NCBI GenBank assembly: GCA_951394405.1
Contig: OX596343.1
Coordinates: 124,001 to 188,000 of the forward strand
DNA: 64,000 nucleotides
Origin: Coprinellus micaceus
Taxonomy: Eukaryota > Basidiomycota > Agaricomycetes > Agaricales > Psathyrellaceae
Direction: 5' to 3'
Within the stretch, counting starts at the first letter, position 1; each line of letters starts with the position of its first letter. The position numbers and the translations under genes are program-made. The notes below the pieces were generated by a model that was given only the letters and a program-made list of their open reading frames with translations, was not told the DNA's origin and made no database searches. Below are positions 1 through 14,408 of this stretch, one piece after another.

Positions 1-560
1 TCGGAGTGGGAGGGAGAGTGGGGTTCGGGGTGGGGGTGTTGTGTGAGTGAGCAGTGTTACGCTGTTCGCAAGGGGTCGAGGATTATAGACGCATAGAGGG
101 TGAGAGAGGCAGTGAGCAGGGAAGTGAGGGCGGGTTCCCGAGTGCGGGCGGGGGTGTGAGGAGGGGAAGAAGGGATAGGAGGGAGACGGTTAAATTCTTG
201 GGTGGAGGTGAGGGGCTGTGAGGTGGGGGGTGCATGGTGCATGGTACAATTGACGTGGGGTGTCGAGTGGGGAAGTATGAAGGGCTGAGCATATGGGCGG
301 GGTGCCCATCTCCAGCGACGTCGATGGGGTAAATGGATCGGTGTGACCGTCCTCGATCCTCCGCTGATCGATTTGTTTCGACCCTTCTCTCCATTTTATG
401 GTCTTCCTTTCGTTTTGTTGCCTCCCTTTCATGACCGCCACCGCTTCACTCTTCCTCCTTCATGCCATGCGCCTCGACGTCCTTGCATTCTTGAACTCAA
501 AGTTCAACGCTGTCGATCCCTTTCCTTTATTCTCTATCCCATCGTTGTGTGTTTCTAATT
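1..560 (+). pseudogene. Decayed 3' end of gene X, copy 1, cut by the window edge
   Basis: This is the 3' part of a low-complexity gene that recurs at 8,460-9,910, 30,060-30,960 and 46,050-47,075. One frame near 140-220 ends in a short peptide matching the copy-3 C-terminus (a glycine/arginine-rich stretch, then KFL and a final GL before the stop). The DNA at 343-558 matches 46,850-47,070 closely, including the run reading ATTTGTTTCGACCCT, and probably represents 3' UTR. It lies convergent to CHAT gene A, about 0.9 kb from that gene's stop, the same arrangement as copy 3 with CHAT gene B. The frame is broken by stops further upstream. The family was not recognised and the coding status is inferred from similarity between copies only. 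Confidence 0.45.
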
Positions 561-1132
561 TGTAATCCCGGTTCGACCCCGCATCCTGTTACTTCGGCGG
601 ATAACGACGACTTATGGCATCCGTCTCCGTACTTATAAACACATAATTAGGGGGTCGACAGGGTTCTAGAACCTATGTATGGGACAGAATCATCTGACTT
701 CGAGGGTAGTTCGAGCATCAGGATACGGTGGGACTACGATGGTAGAAAGAATAGAATAGCCTGCATGAAGTCGAGGAGAGCGAGCGAAAGAGACTGGGTT
801 GGTACACTTAGAGGCAAGTAGACAAAAAAAGGTAAGAAGCATAGGACACGTATCGACGAAAAGGTACAGAAGGGGCTGTTCGCATAAGGATGACCTCTCC
901 GGATTATAATACTATGGGAAAGTGGGGTAAATAGTGAGAGAAAATAAGGAGACAGTCGAACAACGCAGGGTATGAACAGACCGTCTGAGTTTGATAACGA
1001 AGGAAACGCCGATCGGAACGTTGTATAGTACAGACGGAAAGAGTACGAGAGCTCGAGCGGCATAAAAGAGTGGGGAACCACGCACAAAAAACAGCCGAAA
1101 TGAAGAGATACGAAAAACCGGAAGACCATGGA
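561..1132. other. Duplicated intergenic spacer downstream of CHAT gene A
   Basis: No gene is seen. The stretch matches 47,075-47,580 in order, including the phrase GTAATCCCGGTTCGACCC and the block around 640-720, and its first part also resembles 10,120-10,215. It is the shared spacer between the convergent X and CHAT genes. Confidence 0.6.
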
Positions 1133-4100
1133 TCAGTAGCCAAAGTGTATGAAGGGAGCCCAAGCGAGGATCGCGTCGTCAGTGTCACCTTTCTCCTCAC
1201 GCAGCTTTTGAATCGCATGGTGCAGGGCGTACGCAGAGAGAGATCCATCGAACCCACTACCGCTTTCCACCTCTCTATGGCTGAACAGCCAGTCATAGAA
1301 ATTGTTCGCGACCACCTCCGCAGCTTTATCCTGGATACACCACATGCTTGCCACCACGCGGCGGTACCCAGCAGCGAGCATCCCTGCAGCAAGGTGGACC
1401 GCTTCATCTGAGAGATTCTCGTCGCCGGTAGCGGTCAAGCACGCCGAGAGAAAGGCCAGGTCGGCGTTCTTCAAGTCCTTTCGCAGGATTGCGGCCAGAT
1501 CCAGGGTTCCATTGTGGAAGTAGAACCGACTTTGCAATGATTCCTCTGCGTTCTGATATCCGTGGCATGCGAGATGAATGCTGCTGAAGTTCTCCAGGTG
1601 GTTGAGACAATCATCGACAGTCAGGGAATTCCCTTCAGCCTTGAACGCCCTGATGCCGTTCACTATCGCCTTTGCATGAATTGAGCAAACCTCCATCGTC
1701 GTTCCAGGAATTGCGCGTGTTCCGGGCGCATTGGGTTGGCTTGTCAGAAATAGCCCCGATACGTTGCTGTCAATAGGGCGATCATCCCTAACACGCTTTG
1801 TGAGAGCGGAGACTGTTGGGGTGTACGACGAGACCACGTAGTCGAGGACACTCTCCGGCTCCACCCCTGGGTCATACACCCCAGCTGCATGCAGGGGAAG
1901 GAAGGATAGCACACCGGTGGGGCACCACCAAATTCTCGGGGGGTCCTTGTCATGGAGTGGTTCGAGCTTCTGTGCGGGTCGTCAGGTTTACATGGTGAGA
2001 TCGACTTAAATGAACGCACCGAGATGGCTAGGATATCAAGTATGGGTTTCACTATGTCAGTCCACAGGCCCCGTAGGACGGTGCGGATGGGGGCATTATT
2101 GATGCCTCGTTTATCCCTGTAACGTCCCATAGCCCTCCCTGAGTCCGCTTCAATGCATTCCCCGCGCATGCGGAGCTGCCTCGATTGCAGCTGAAGTTTT
2201 AAGATACGTTGATACTCCTTTGCCTTCTGTTCAGAGAAGTTGGGTAGAGGGATGTGGAGAGGCTCGTTGAACCCGGCTCGCAGGGCAATTGCATCACACC
2301 GATCCTTGTGAACATTGATGATGAGGATCGGCCCTGCCTCGGGGAGGTTCTGGAGTAGGGTAGCACATTGTACTGGCTGGAGGAAGGACTCAAAGCCTGG
2401 GATAGCCCTCACTTCATTGAGTAGCTCCTCCCAGCGTTTAGCAAGGTTCGCATGAGCGCTCGCCTCTTCTTGCAGCGAGATTTTTTGGTGGAGAGGCATA
2501 TCCATGCGTGCATGTTCCCGGGATGAACCTGCGTTTTCAAGCTGCCTGGACACATCCATAATGCGCTGTGCCAGATTTCCGTTGTGTCTACGTAGGCCGT
2601 CAAGTGGAGTGCGGAGGTTGTGTATTTGCCTCCAAACAAGGCACCGCCCTTGTTCCAGCCATTCGAGAGCTTTGTCTGGTCGTTCGAGTGAGCAGGCCAT
2701 GGAGGCCACTTGGAGAGCTGTATTGGTATTATCTTGAAGTTGGATATGGCGCGTTCGAATGGTTTGCTCAACACTTGCTACCAGGGTAAGCAAGTTAAGG
2801 GCGGTGCCAAGGGCGACCAGGACATTAGGGGACTGAGGATACCATGAGTTGATGCACTCAGCCCACATCAGAGCCGCATTCAGTCGCACCCTTGGTTTAC
2901 TAACACCAGATTTGGTTGCTGCCTCGAATGCATCCATACATTCCCTCATGTCTCCAAGGAATTGAAGCTGAACAGACTGTGGTGTGTCGAGTAGGCTGTC
3001 TCTGTTCATGGAAGACCGTGTTGCATAGAACCGTGTCCGGCGTATTATTCCGAGATAGAGAAGGTAACCGGGCAGCGCTGCATGGCCTGCAGGTGTGAGT
3101 CGTACTGCGCGCTCAAGGTGCGATATTCCCTTGGTAAGGTCCATGGCATCACCCGCCACCTTGAAGCGCATACTCAACGACTGTCCCAGGTTTGATAGCA
3201 AGGTCGGCAAGTGCGGGTCGCCCTCAGGGATGAGCTCCATAGCTGCCTCGTGGACCGATATGGATTCGTGAAGGTCCACAGACTGACCAGATTCACTCCA
3301 GCGAGATATCAAATGGGTTCCGAGGGCGACAAGGCGATGGCGGGAAGCTGGGTGCCCGTGTCGAGTCGAGTCGAGAGCCTTCCGGCTAGTGCTGATTGCT
3401 TCATCGATATCCAAGAGATCGCCTGTACTCTCCCAGCGAGTACTGAATGCACTGGCAAGGCCGAGCAGTAGGTCAGGGTAGGTAATCCTGTCACTGTCCT
3501 GATATGCTTCTAATGCTCTCTGGAGTACTGAGATTGCCTCTGAGGTGTTCGAAACGTCGCAGGTGTATTCGAAACGGCGGAGGAGCAACATTCCAAGGTT
3601 GAAGAGGTAGACTGGAAGTTCTTTATTTCCCTCTGGAGTCATCTGAACTGCCTTCTGTACGAGTAGCATTCCCTCTTCGAGGTCTGGGAGATTTCCCGTG
3701 TGTCTGGAGCTTTGAGCCAAAGAGGTGGCAAGGCCATTGAGTGTGAATGGGAAGGATGTGTGACCTGGTTCAGTAAGCCTCACCGCACGTCGATGGATAT
3801 TAATTGATTCATCACTGTTGGAGCGACGGCCAGTACGCTGGAAGTGTTCCATCAAGATGGACCCCAGGTTGTGGAGGCGATCGGGTAGATCGGGGTGGTC
3901 TGTCGGGGTAGCTTCAACAGCCGCCCGAAATGCTGAAATGGCCGCCTCGATGTCAACGTTGGCTGCAGTATACAAGAATCGGCGTTGGAAAGAGATTCCG
4001 AGGTTGGTGAGCCTGTCTGGGAGGTCAGGGTGACCCACTGCAAATACACCCACAGCTTTCTGGTACACGGTTATCGCTTCGTCAATGACGTGTAGATGAC

Positions 4101-5490
4101 CAGTACGCTGGAAGTGTTCCATCAAGATGGACCCCAGGTTGTGGAGGCGATCAGGTAGATCGGGGTGGTCCGTCGGGGTAGCTTCAACAGCCGCCCGAAA
4201 TGCTGAAATGGCCTCCTCGATGTCAACGTTGGCTGCAGTATACAAGAATCGGTGCTGGAAGGAGTTTCCGAGGTCGGTGAGCATGTCTGGGAGGTCGGGG
4301 TGACCCACTGTAGTAACCTCTACAGCTTTCTGGTATATGTCTATCGCTTCGCTAATGTCGGGTAGATAACCAGTACGCTCGGACAAGCAACCCAAAAGGA
4401 TCCCCAGAATATTGAGGGAACGGGGCAGAAGGGCATCACCTCGAGGCAGGAGCAACATCGCTGCCCGCATTGCAGAAATGGCTTCCGTGATGTCACCAAG
4501 AACACCAGCACGACCAAAGCGGTCCCATAAGAGCACTGCGAGTCCGCTATGCCATAATCCCTGGATTTTGGGTACAGCAGGGATGAGGCCAATCAGCATC
4601 TGCTGCACCGAGATAGCTTCATCGATGTCGTGCACGCTACCCCTCAGTTTAAAGCGGCAACGTAAAAACCTCGCCAGGTTAGGGAGCAGATCGGCCCAGG
4701 TTTCACAATGCCAAGTCGGACAGCAGTCCACCGCCCTTCGTAGTTCTTCGACCACTTCATTCAGACTGTCTGGGCTTCCTGTTTGACTGAACGACTGTAT
4801 GGAAGCATTGGCAGCGCATTTGGCTTTCATACAGTGAAGGGCTGTATATTAAACTGTTCAGTAACGCCTAGCGTATGTGCACTATGAAAGGACGACCCAC
4901 CGTCTCCCCTATGAATGGTAAGCTTCCACAATACAGCCAGATCGAGCCGAGAATCGTGCACTTCCATTCTCTTGCGGGACACTGGGCACACTGCGGTCAG
5001 TACGCTGCCGTTCCCATTCCAAAGCCTGTGGTATCTCTTACCGTGCTCGACTCCAGCGTCTGTGGTGCGCATTGCGTCACAGTCTAGACGGACAGACGGG
5101 AGGTCTTCTCCGTTGCCACATTTGACGGTGCAATGTATCGACCGCGCTTCGTCGGACCTTGATCCCCCGTCCTCAATGAATATGTCAGGTTGATGCCAGC
5201 CCAGTACGAACTTACAACTTAATGAACCCCCTCATCTCCCACCTCCGGGAGGAGGGTTTTGCCAGTAGGAAACGTGTTACTCCGTTGTGCGATATCCAGA
5301 TCTGTGTCAAGTCCAAGGGTGGCCCGTGGTCACCGGAATCATCGGCTGTGCGTTCGATGGCGATTTCTGCGGAAGGCCTCAGTTGGGATTTCGCTAGTCT
5401 CGGTCAAAGAGACGTCCATACCCATCCGATAAATGTCCCTAAATACCCGCGTTACTGAAACTGTAGCAATAACATGGGACAGAACTCACC
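1133..5490 (-). CDS. CHAT-domain protease-like TPR protein, copy A (core exons)
   Basis: A large TPR protein with a C-terminal CHAT domain, a caspase-like cysteine peptidase fold. Supported exons on the minus strand are about 5,600-5,490, 5,366-5,216, 5,157-5,042, 4,990-4,901, 4,841-2,020 and 1,969-1,133, with introns of 50-59 bp except one of 123 bp. The 937-codon TPR exon carries at least ten repeats of about 50 residues ending in patterns such as DIDEAI. The last exon has HLACHG (catalytic His, codon 1,562-1,564) and LSAC (catalytic Cys, TGC at 1,439-1,441), so the peptidase dyad is intact. An ATG at 4,830 looks like a start, but copy B has no ATG there and both copies splice in frame to upstream exons, so I reject it. 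The substrate is unknown. In fungi, CHAT proteins are sometimes linked to programmed cell death and allorecognition, which is family knowledge only. Confidence 0.88.
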
Positions 5491-7950
5491 CATCTCCTTG
5501 TTCATTTGCGGCGGGGAGAGCGCTGGTGTGGTTGAGTAGGCGATTCTATTCGAAATCGACGGGAGACGCGTACATTTCTGTGTCCATGGTTCGTTCTACC
5601 GCAAAATGCCGCTGCACGTATCTGAGAGTAGTAGAGGCTTCGTGGAAAACGGAGAAAGTGAAGGGGGTGCGAGGTAGTTGCCATCGCCATTATAAAGTAG
5701 GTGAGGGAAAAAGGTGTTGACGAGCGCCTACTGGGTGCTGTGTGTCATTTACCCAGAATAAAGGCAGTGGAACGGGAAATGAACTTGGCATCATGAACAG
5801 CGGCTAATGCGAATACACCTTTCGCTCGTTTTGAATGGTCGGGAATTGAAAACGCCAAAGCTGTAAACCCTTTTGAAGGGACAAGTACAGCTGTTTTCGC
5901 GAGTGACCGATCGCGAGGCTCTTCCACCCGATCCATTCGATCAACTGATACATTCATTTACGAGCGGAGAATGCGGGAATAACCTGAGCGCAAAGCTCGA
6001 ACGGAGAGTAGATCTAGGTGGTCGTGCTAGGCCAGAGCTGTATGATCCTTCCCTCAATTTCCGTGTACGCGAAGCTGAGTCCCTTGTAAGCGCGCAAGAG
6101 GCGCTGAGGGGTGTTCAGGGGGTCGCTGAACCGGTCTCGAGAGCTCTCGTCAAAGAAGTGGATTGGGAGGGGACATCTGGAGCGAAGGAGGGAAAGTGGA
6201 GGTGAGGTAGAACCTAAGGAAAAAGGTACAGGTACGCTACGGTCGATATATACGAAATCCAGAGTTTGGGGATCACGGACACAAATGGGAAACAAAGGAA
6301 GACTGCTCCCGTATCGGTCATGTGAAGGGAACGCGAGATTCCTGTTCAGGATTCTCGCGTTCTCCACACCCTGTACTCCCGGTGTTGAGTATATTTTCTT
6401 GTCAAATTATGGTCAAAGCTCGGCGCTACAGTTGACACCCGTACACCAAGACCAAAGGCGCTACTGGTTCTGTACTCCCCTAAGCCAATGTACTTATTCC
6501 GGTCCGACCCACAACACATTTCCCAGAGAGCGACGCATACGAGCCGTCGTCAAAGAGAATATAGCGAGTACGACTGAGAATCGACCGATAACAAGACCCT
6601 AAAAACGCGAAAGCAACTCCTCTCCTTGGCGGCGCCTCGAACGCCAACATTGCCCGGTCATTGTCAGATCCGTGAAGCCAAACGCCTTCCCAGAAGGCGT
6701 GAGCGAGAGGAAGTCGACCTATTGGCAATTTCGAGAAGGGAAAGCCCTCCCAGGGGGCGCCCCTTTCCCCATGTCAGTGCGTCTCTGATTATCGATTATC
6801 GGCGCTCCCACAGATGACCGTGGATCCAAGGTATACAGCGAGATAGCACAGCTGCACTTCGGAGACGTGGACTACTGTCGCAGGTTTAGCCCTCACCTTC
6901 CCTGATACACGAGTGCACAAGGTTGCGGTCGAACGTCGATGGCAATCGCCTCTGTCAACTAGAACGATTGAGTGAGGTACGGCGGATTTTGATGCGCCGA
7001 TGAACTCTGTTTGTAGAGCCAATACCTCGGCCCCGAGGACACGGGGGATTCGAGATGGAGTCTAGCGGAGATACGTTTGGGGATGCGTAGTCGAAGGGAG
7101 GGGGTGGAAGGCGGGGAGACATCATACAGATATAAAAGGGGAATACCTTTTCGGCAGTGGATGGGGAGAGGAATTCAGGGATCAGGGAATCGGAAATCGC
7201 GAAGGATAGTCATATATGCCCTTAGTTCTTCTTGTAGCGACGACAATGGTTGCCAGAGTTTGAGGATCGAGCCAGAGAAGCACTCCACACACGCATACGA
7301 GGTTGCGTGTGGAGAAAACAAGTCCGAGCCTTCAGTCCTAGAATATTCTGGGGAGCACGCAATGAAACGAGGGTGAGAGCGATGCGCTTGTTGGTCAGGG
7401 CTCAAGAGAGAGAAGTCGATCAACCTCGCGAAGAACGGATTAATTGTTGGTCTGAAGCATAGACCACCCCAAGCGCACCATGCCCGCCAGGGACCTGGGC
7501 GTTTCTCGACGTTTATAGCCCATGTTGTGCGGTTTCATCCTTCCGACGGGGTTGGCCGTCGTATCGAAAGTCCTCCCGAGAAGAGTGGCGGCAGTGTATG
7601 AGCCTGTCCATACAGCAGTCGCACAGGAGTAGCTGACCAAGTGACTTCAAATATCCGATCGCATACAGCCCAGGCGTTCGATCGGCGCCGTTGGTGTAAA
7701 CTCCTGCGGCGCCGGCGTCAATCGTTTGTGAATTCGAAATGAGAGCCCTCCTTGACCATTGCACAGCATAAGGACCTCTGCCTTCTCAGGGTTTACGCGG
7801 AGAACCGACGTGGAAGGCCCAACGGCGTCAAGACCATCGTCGAGGAGAACACGGAGGATGCAATGGGAAACAAATTGCACCTGCGAAAAGGCGGTGCGAT
7901 AAGATAAGATAATAGCTTGTGGGACATCACAACCATTCTCGGATGAGCGA
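5491..7950 (-). other. Probable further 5' exons of CHAT gene A
   Basis: This region is conserved with 51,530-52,890 upstream of CHAT gene B, and several minus-strand frames match between copies. Around 5,755-5,957 a frame contains DAKFISRSTAF (copy B: DTAFISEAIAV). Around 6,560-6,610 a frame contains GVAFAFLGSCYRS (copy B: GVAFAFFGTCSRS). Near 7,180-7,300 a frame has ECFSGSILKL (copy B: ECFPGSSLDL). Near 7,780-7,880 the pair is AVGPSTS and AVGSSSS. These look like short exons of the same gene. The exact junctions and the start are unresolved; candidate ATGs are at 7,927 and 7,936. It could instead be a separate upstream gene, or partly decayed. Confidence 0.45.
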
Positions 7951-8459
7951 CATCCACGGCAGGGCAGGTTGACCCCTATCTCACGTCGACGTCACTGTTT
8001 CTTGCTCTCACCCCTCCCCGATACCTTGGCCGGCGCTCCTGAAGCTAGCTACACCCCACCCACCCTGACACCCGGGTCATCCAACGTTTCAACACCAATC
8101 CCTGAAGTTGTCTTTCGAATGCCAGACGAACGCTAGACCTGCGAAGACTATGGGAGGCGGGGTAGCGCGAGGAGGGGGTGAGGCCCTGTACGACCCGACG
8201 CAACTTGCAGATTGAACACGCAAACGCGACGGGTCGGTGATTCCCCACGCAGCTGGAAAGTCTCCTCACCTCGCACTCGCACTCGCACTCCTCGGTTGGA
8301 ACTCTCCCAGCCAAACAAGTCGTTGGCGATATTGGGACGACGACCCGCTGCGGCTCAAGGTCTGTGCATTGAAAGTCGGACGACTGGAAGACGGAGTTTA
8401 CGCGACGAACAGCCTATATACGAACACTTGGAACGCCCAAAGGATCTCGGATTAGATAC
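7951..8459. other. Intergenic, no gene seen
   Basis: This is spacer between the 5' end of CHAT locus A and X copy 2. The part to about 8,040 still matches the DNA after 52,880. A GATAAGATAAGATAA run lies just before it at 7,898-7,912. No convincing coding frame was found. Confidence 0.5.
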
Positions 8460-9910
8460 TGGATGGGGAGGGGGAGGAGTTTGAGGGGTTCCAGGGGGAG
8501 TGCGGCGTCTGCAGCTCTTTTAATGCTCAGCCGAAGGAGTCGGAGCGGGACGTTGTCTAGTAGGACATCGGGGACGACGTCGAGGACGGAGGAAAGTGGG
8601 AGTAGGGATGGTGGAGGGAGGGAAGGAGACGCGGGGTCGAGGGGCGGTGAGATGGATGGTTGAGGGAGGGTACGGGGACGCGGGTCGAACGATAACGCTC
8701 GCGAAGCGAAGACGAGCGCACCACCAACACCCTCCTCGCAACAGGAAGATTTCGGGGATTTCGTCTCTGTCGAGTCGAACGGGCCGGAGGAAGGTGAGGC
8801 CGACGAGGTCGATTTGGATAGGGAGTTGTATGCGGGTCCGAGGCGGAGTTACGCGGAGCATAGGAGCGAGGGGGCCATCTTCGAATTCTGGGTCGAATCC
8901 CCGGATTGGTGGGGGGAGCGGGGGAAGTGGCGGAGGAAGCCAGACTCATGCCGCGCCGCAACATGCGCATAGAAGGACGATGTCGAGGGGAACGTCCAGT
9001 TCGCATGGGCACGTCCCTGTGTCGCCTTCCCCGCTGGGACCTGGGCCAACGTATCCATCGGACCTACCCCTCCCCCTCCCTACGACCGTTACGACGAGGA
9101 AGGAGAAGAAAGATCGCAAATTCAAATCGTCGTCCTCGAAGAAATCATCCAGATCTTCGGGCTAGACGTCTCAATCCACGTCGGTCGCCTCCCCGTCTCC
9201 TTTATCCCCCACATTCGCCTCCGCGAACCCACTGTCGCCGACCTTCCAGGGTGAGGAGGGGGAAAATGTGAGCCTGAGTACGGTCGAGCAGGGGCTGGGG
9301 TTCTTCGACGCGGAGGATTTCGGTCCCAGTCATACGCCCTCCCCCAACCCATCTTACACCCCGAGTCCCAATCCCTCGTACACCGCGGCACCCACCCTTC
9401 GATTCCGCCCCCATTGCCGATCGCAGGCTCGTTTGTGACGCCGAGCGGGCGGTCCAGGCCCACGAGCGTGTTGGAGACGGGGAGTGGGGGTTCGAGTAGG
9501 AATGCGAGTAGGAATGCGAGTAAGAGGGGAAGTCGGAGTGGGAGCGTGAGGCAGGGCGTTGTGGGTGAGCGGCATTATGCCGCTGCTCGGGAGGAGTTTG
9601 GTGAGGGCTGGCGGGGTGGGGAGAGTGAGGGTGTGAGGGGTAATGCAGGGGAGAGCATGAAGCGGGTGGACGGGGGAGAGGGGGGCGTCATGTGGTGGTG
9701 TCACTGTCCCCAAGCTCTCCGTTCTACTGGCTCCATTTTATCTGCCTCCCGTGCTTCTCCCTCTCTCGATTACCCTCGTTAATAACGTGCCAGTCTCCGT
9801 TCCTTCGAAACTTAAAAGTCGACGTCATCGACGCCTCGCTTCTTCCTCTATTTCGCCCCTTACCTCTACTCCTCCCTCACGACTGTTGTAATGCGTACGA
9901 TTGTTTATAA
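8460..9910 (+). pseudogene. Decayed gene X, copy 2
   Basis: This is the longest copy of gene X. Plus-strand frames encode an acidic stretch with EDFGDFVSVE (near 8,740), a Ser/Lys-rich stretch, then Ser/Thr/Pro-rich sequence with GLGFFDAEDF and PSPNPSYT repeats, then Ser/Arg-rich sequence. An in-frame TAG at 9,163-9,165 interrupts the join between KSSRSSG and TSQSTSVAS; copy 3 reads through the same site as SSGSTSQLTS. FGDF-type motifs bind clathrin-adaptor ear domains in other proteins, but that is too weak to assign a role. Short direct repeats (GAGTAGGAATGC) lie near 9,493-9,525. The copy is a broken relic, possibly with introns that I cannot place. Confidence 0.5.
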
Positions 9911-10931
9911 TGGCCCCCGTCCCCAACTACTACTTCCCTGACATCTCGAATAGCGAGTAGGGGATCAACAGACGGCGTATGATATCCGTCTCGATACTTA
10001 TACCTACTACTGGAATGCTGTTACGTTTTCTGACTTTATGACGGCTGTGGCTGCGGTTACACATGGTGCATAATGACCTTATCCTCCTGGGTATCTCGAG
10101 TGTCCCGAATAAATGAATTGTGCACGAAACTAAGAAGTAATGGGGGGATTAGCAGGGTCCTGAATCCGACGTCTGCGACAGGATCGTTCGGATCCGAGGG
10201 TGGCTCCAGCACGAAGAGACGGTGTAATTACAACTATTAGAGTAAACGGAACGGCGTCAGCAAAGTTGAGGGTCAGCGGGCGAAAGAGACTAGGTAGGTA
10301 CGGCAGTAGAGAAGACGCTCGCATTGGGTTGATTATCCGATAGACTTCAACCTCATCCCTCCCCGAGACGTCGTTCTAGGCGATGGCGTATGATTACTAC
10401 GCCGTAATCGCATCTCTGCCGGGGGCTTGACGTCGACCATGGCGGCACCGGCGGCCCTGCGGTTAGGGACAAAGAACAGGGAAGAAAACGGTCTGCATTG
10501 GAGAGGGAACAGGACATCCCGACACGGTTCGCGCGTCATGGACTCTGGTGTGAATTGAGATCGTCGGGGTCTCCTAATCCGTCCAAACGTTGCGCACCTT
10601 CAAGTCCCGATTTCTAAGGTAGTGGGGGACATAACTCCCAGTCGCCCCGTGGTACCTATCGTAACGAGGAATGAGATCGACCCAATGGAAATGTCGATGA
10701 ATGTGGGTCCCCCCCAACGTTGCCTCAACGTCAACCTCAAGTCATAGACGCTCGAGACTTGGGCTTGTGGCCTGGTGATATCGGGTGTGTAGCGGGGAAC
10801 ACGCCTGCAGGCCCATTTTATAATAATAAGAGTGAGAGTTTAGCGCGAGCTGGGAGAGGGTATGAAGTGTTGGAGTTAATTCAAAGTGTAAATGAGACAG
10901 AGCCCAAGGCGGCATGGCGGCACACATGTAT
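9911..10931. other. Intergenic, partly duplicated spacer
   Basis: Bases 10,120-10,330 match 47,130-47,340, the spacer between X and CHAT in block 3, so this is the remnant of a third X-CHAT spacer whose CHAT gene is gone. The rest shows no credible gene. Confidence 0.5.
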
Positions 10932-12921
<1,990 letters not shown>

Positions 12922-13644
12922 TGAAAGTCCCAGTTCAGCCAGCGCGAGCGAGAGATACCCGAGATAGGAGCAACTGGGAAACGGGGAAGAAGGCAAGCGT
13001 TGGGTAGAGAGGTGACAAACGGGTATAGTCGTTGCGGGTTGGAACTTGGGGCTCAGCCGGTCGTACGAGAATGGAGGGATGGTCACACGCCCAGATCTTA
13101 TCTTATCTCATCTAAGTGCCAGAATTCGGGTTACTCCCGACCCCCATGAACCACGACACCTTTGCCCCTGTTCTCAGACTAAATGCCACCTGCCTCGCCT
13201 TCAAAGTTCGATGGCCTTGCTTTGGGCATATTTCGACTCGAACGATGGCGTAGGTAAACCACCACGGCCCCGATCCAGAGGGAATTTACTGCTTCCTCTC
13301 GTCTGCTCTGCCTTTCCCCGCGACTCTCGCTCGGTTTCTAGAGCTGGTACGGGGAGGGTTCCGTCCTGAAAGGCAACTTATATCTGTACGAAAGCAAGGC
13401 AACATGAATGAGGACCTCCTGTGAAGGGGACCCGCACAGCCTGGCGCGGACGGGGACGACCGCGAGAACAACAACTTCTGGACCCTGAAACCCCAGCTGG
13501 ACCTGGGGCAGGTATATAGCGCAAAGCACGTCGTCCTCAAGGATAGATTTAGGCACTGCACAGCGGGACAATGTTTCCCAAAGAGTTTGGGCAGGAGGAT
13601 GGGAGTGCATGAGAATGTGAGCGAATGGGGGAGGTGTGAGTCTA
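12922..13644. promoter_or_regulatory. Upstream region of kinase-like gene with tandem GATA sites
   Basis: On the minus strand GATAAGATAAGAT lies at about 13,091-13,103, some 175 bp upstream of the kinase-like ATG. Repeated WGATAR sites are typical binding sites for fungal GATA factors. No gene was found in the rest of the stretch up to the TIR element at 13,645. Confidence 0.35.
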
Positions 13645-14014
13645 TGGCGGGCCGTTTGGGGAAAAAGTCAACGCGCAACTAATATTCATTTTGCGCTACT
13701 TTTTACCCTATTTCGTACCAAATCGCGCAATTCTAGAGGCTCGTTAAATTTGCGCAACTTCATGGCATCCGCGCAAAAATCGGAGAAGAGGAGCGCAACT
13801 TTTGAGCTCACAGCGCAACTTTCTGATTCCGCGCGCAACTCTTTTGACGGGGAGCGCAACTATTCCGGATGGGCGCAACACTTTATAAGGGGCGACTATG
13901 GAATAATATATATCATTATTTGGGCTTTGGAGGCCATGTAGGTCCTTCAGTATGACCCTGTCACTGAGGAGGTTGAGGAGGAGCGTACAACCATCTAATC
14001 TAATCTCAGATCTT
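13645..14014 (+). repeat. Left terminal inverted repeat, rich in GCGCAACT
   Basis: The arm is about 370 bp and carries many spaced copies of GCGCAACT or close variants. It pairs with 21,989-22,367. The near-identical 60-odd residue frame in both arms is a by-product of this repeat and I do not call it a gene. Confidence 0.8.
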
Positions 14015-14086
14015 ATCTGACTTACACTTGCGAACACCCTCGGTGTCGTTCGTTGGTCGTTCGGCACTAAGCTGGAGTGGCTATAT

Positions 14087-14408
14087 TGTAGAGTGGCGAG
14101 TCGTCGTAGATGTAGTCGTCGTCGAATTTATGTCGGTGTTGCCGAGTGACCGAATACCGGAGATCGAGGATGCTGCTGGCGTCGATCGAAAGAGGAAAGA
14201 GCGAATAGAAATGAATTCCGATGAGAGAGAAAAGCTAAGGGTGACCACAAGAGCTCTCGGGACGCGATAGGTACGTGCTCGCTAAGAGGAAGAAAGGTTC
14301 GGCCTGGCGCTCGTCGGCGCTAGCGACGCTGAGTCAGCAATCCGGTATCTAATCGGTAAGTAAGAACGGGTCTCGATATCCTAAGGTAGCGCGTATCTCT
14401 ACTCTACA
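14087..14408 (-). repeat. Gypsy 3' LTR
   Basis: Starts TGTAGAGTGG and ends CTCTACTCTACA. It is identical to the other LTR apart from one base. Confidence 0.93.

Noticed and set aside
4830..4830. ATG as the start of CHAT gene A
   Set aside because: Copy B has no ATG in the aligned exon, and both copies show an acceptor at the same place with in-frame upstream exons.
12922..13086. Longer N-terminus of the kinase-like gene
   Set aside because: The open frame there begins with GTG, not ATG; the first ATG with good context is 12,921.
13744..14067. Coding frames inside the GCGCAACT inverted repeats
   Set aside because: The same frame appears in both arms because the arms are inverted copies; there is no domain or start context.
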